In this document: positions 6,108 through 6,407 of the stretch, one piece after another
Layout: each line of letters begins with the position of its first letter
How positions within the stretch are numbered: the first letter of the stretch is position 1
DNA from: Bacteroidales bacterium UBA1266
GTDB lineage: Bacteria; Bacteroidota; Bacteroidia; Bacteroidales; WCHB1-69
Direction: 5' to 3'
Length of the DNA: 6,407 bases
Assembly: GCA_002308135.1 (NCBI GenBank)
Contig: DBVK01000079.1
Location: 479-6,885 of the forward strand
Notes under the pieces: model-generated
The model's database searches: none
What the model was told of the DNA's origin: nothing
What the model saw: only the letters and a program-made list of their open reading frames with translations
Made by a program: the position numbers and the translations under genes

Positions 6108-6407
6108 ATGGAATTGCTACGGAAATATTTTACCGGTTTGACGGAAACCCAATGGAAACAATTGGAAATGCTCCGTCCGCTTTACACGGAATGGAACGCA
6201 AAAATCAACGTAATCTCCAGAAAAGACATTGAAAACCTGTATGTCAACCATGTATTGCATTCCCTCAGCATCGCCAAACTGATTTCCTTCCAAGCGGGGA
6301 GCCGCATCCTGGATGTCGGCACGGGCGGAGGCTTTCCCGGCATCCCCCTGGCCATTCTCTTCCCCGAGGCCTCTTTTGAGCTTGTGGATTCCATCGGCAA
6401 GAAAATC
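6108..6407 (+). CDS. rsmG: 16S rRNA (guanine(527)-N7)-methyltransferase, N-terminal part
   Basis: The ATG at 6108 opens 100 codons that run off the right edge. RsmG (formerly GidB) uses S-adenosylmethionine to methylate N7 of G527 in the 530 loop of 16S rRNA, in the cytoplasm; its loss in several bacteria gives low-level streptomycin resistance. Family marks seen are the N-terminal helical segment with LYTEWNAKINVISRKD (25-40), the HVLHSL motif (48-53), the SAM-binding motif LDVGTGGGFPGIPLAI (68-83) and the acidic end of the next strand followed by a Lys-rich turn (LVDSIGKK, 92-99). The start fits the family, because full-length members begin about 20-25 residues before the LYxEWN segment. 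The C-terminal half of the methyltransferase fold lies outside the window. It is divergent from dxs and has its own -7 box. No frameshift or missing motif is seen in the visible part. Confidence 0.93.
   Translation, partial: MELLRKYFTGLTETQWKQLEMLRPLYTEWNAKINVISRKDIENLYVNHVLHSLSIAKLISFQAGSRILDVGTGGGFPGIPLAILFPEASFELVDSIGKKI

Noticed and set aside
1..6407. CRISPR array, tRNA or rRNA genes, riboswitch
   Set aside because: No regularly spaced repeats, no cloverleaf-like segment with T-loop motif and no recognisable riboswitch core were seen in the intergenic regions on either strand.

Overview
The window looks like chromosomal DNA of a Bacteroidota (probably Bacteroidales) bacterium. Three things point there: a secreted protein with SprB-type repeats and a type IX secretion (T9SS) C-terminal sorting domain, promoters of the Bacteroidota -33/-7 type (TTTG and TAnnTTTG) instead of sigma70 -35/-10 boxes, and weak or absent Shine-Dalgarno sites ahead of the starts. 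Coding regions are moderately GC-rich and the intergenic DNA is clearly AT-rich. I cannot name a genus.

Layout, left to right. (1) Bases 1-1056 (+) are the 3' part of a helical, TPR-like protein whose start is outside the window. (2) Bases 1057-1391 have no intact gene. They hold a 38-codon remnant resembling the C-terminal membrane end of a CHR-family (chromate) transporter, then a promoter with inverted and direct repeats. (3) Bases 1392-2819 (+) encode a 475-residue T9SS cargo protein: signal peptide, a domain of possible carbohydrate-binding type, two SprB-like repeats and a type A sorting domain. A strong intrinsic terminator follows. (4) Bases 3002-4039 (+) encode an Rpn/PD-(D/E)XK nuclease-family protein with a GLxEG repeat tail, preceded by its own promoter and a short palindrome. 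(5) Bases 4047-5930 (-) encode 1-deoxy-D-xylulose-5-phosphate synthase (dxs), which converges on the Rpn gene with a 7-base gap. (6) Bases 6108-6407 (+) are the first 100 codons of rsmG (16S rRNA G527 methyltransferase), divergent from dxs.

The genes do not form one operon. Dxs (isoprenoid precursors) and RsmG (ribosome modification) are housekeeping genes with separate divergent promoters. The T9SS cargo and the Rpn gene each appear to be a single transcription unit, and the TPR gene could belong to an operon starting upstream. I see no evidence of a new multi-gene system. The best leads are the decayed transporter end, the repeat-bearing promoters, the nearly identical tandem repeat in the Rpn tail, and a dxs promoter that argues for a GTG start.
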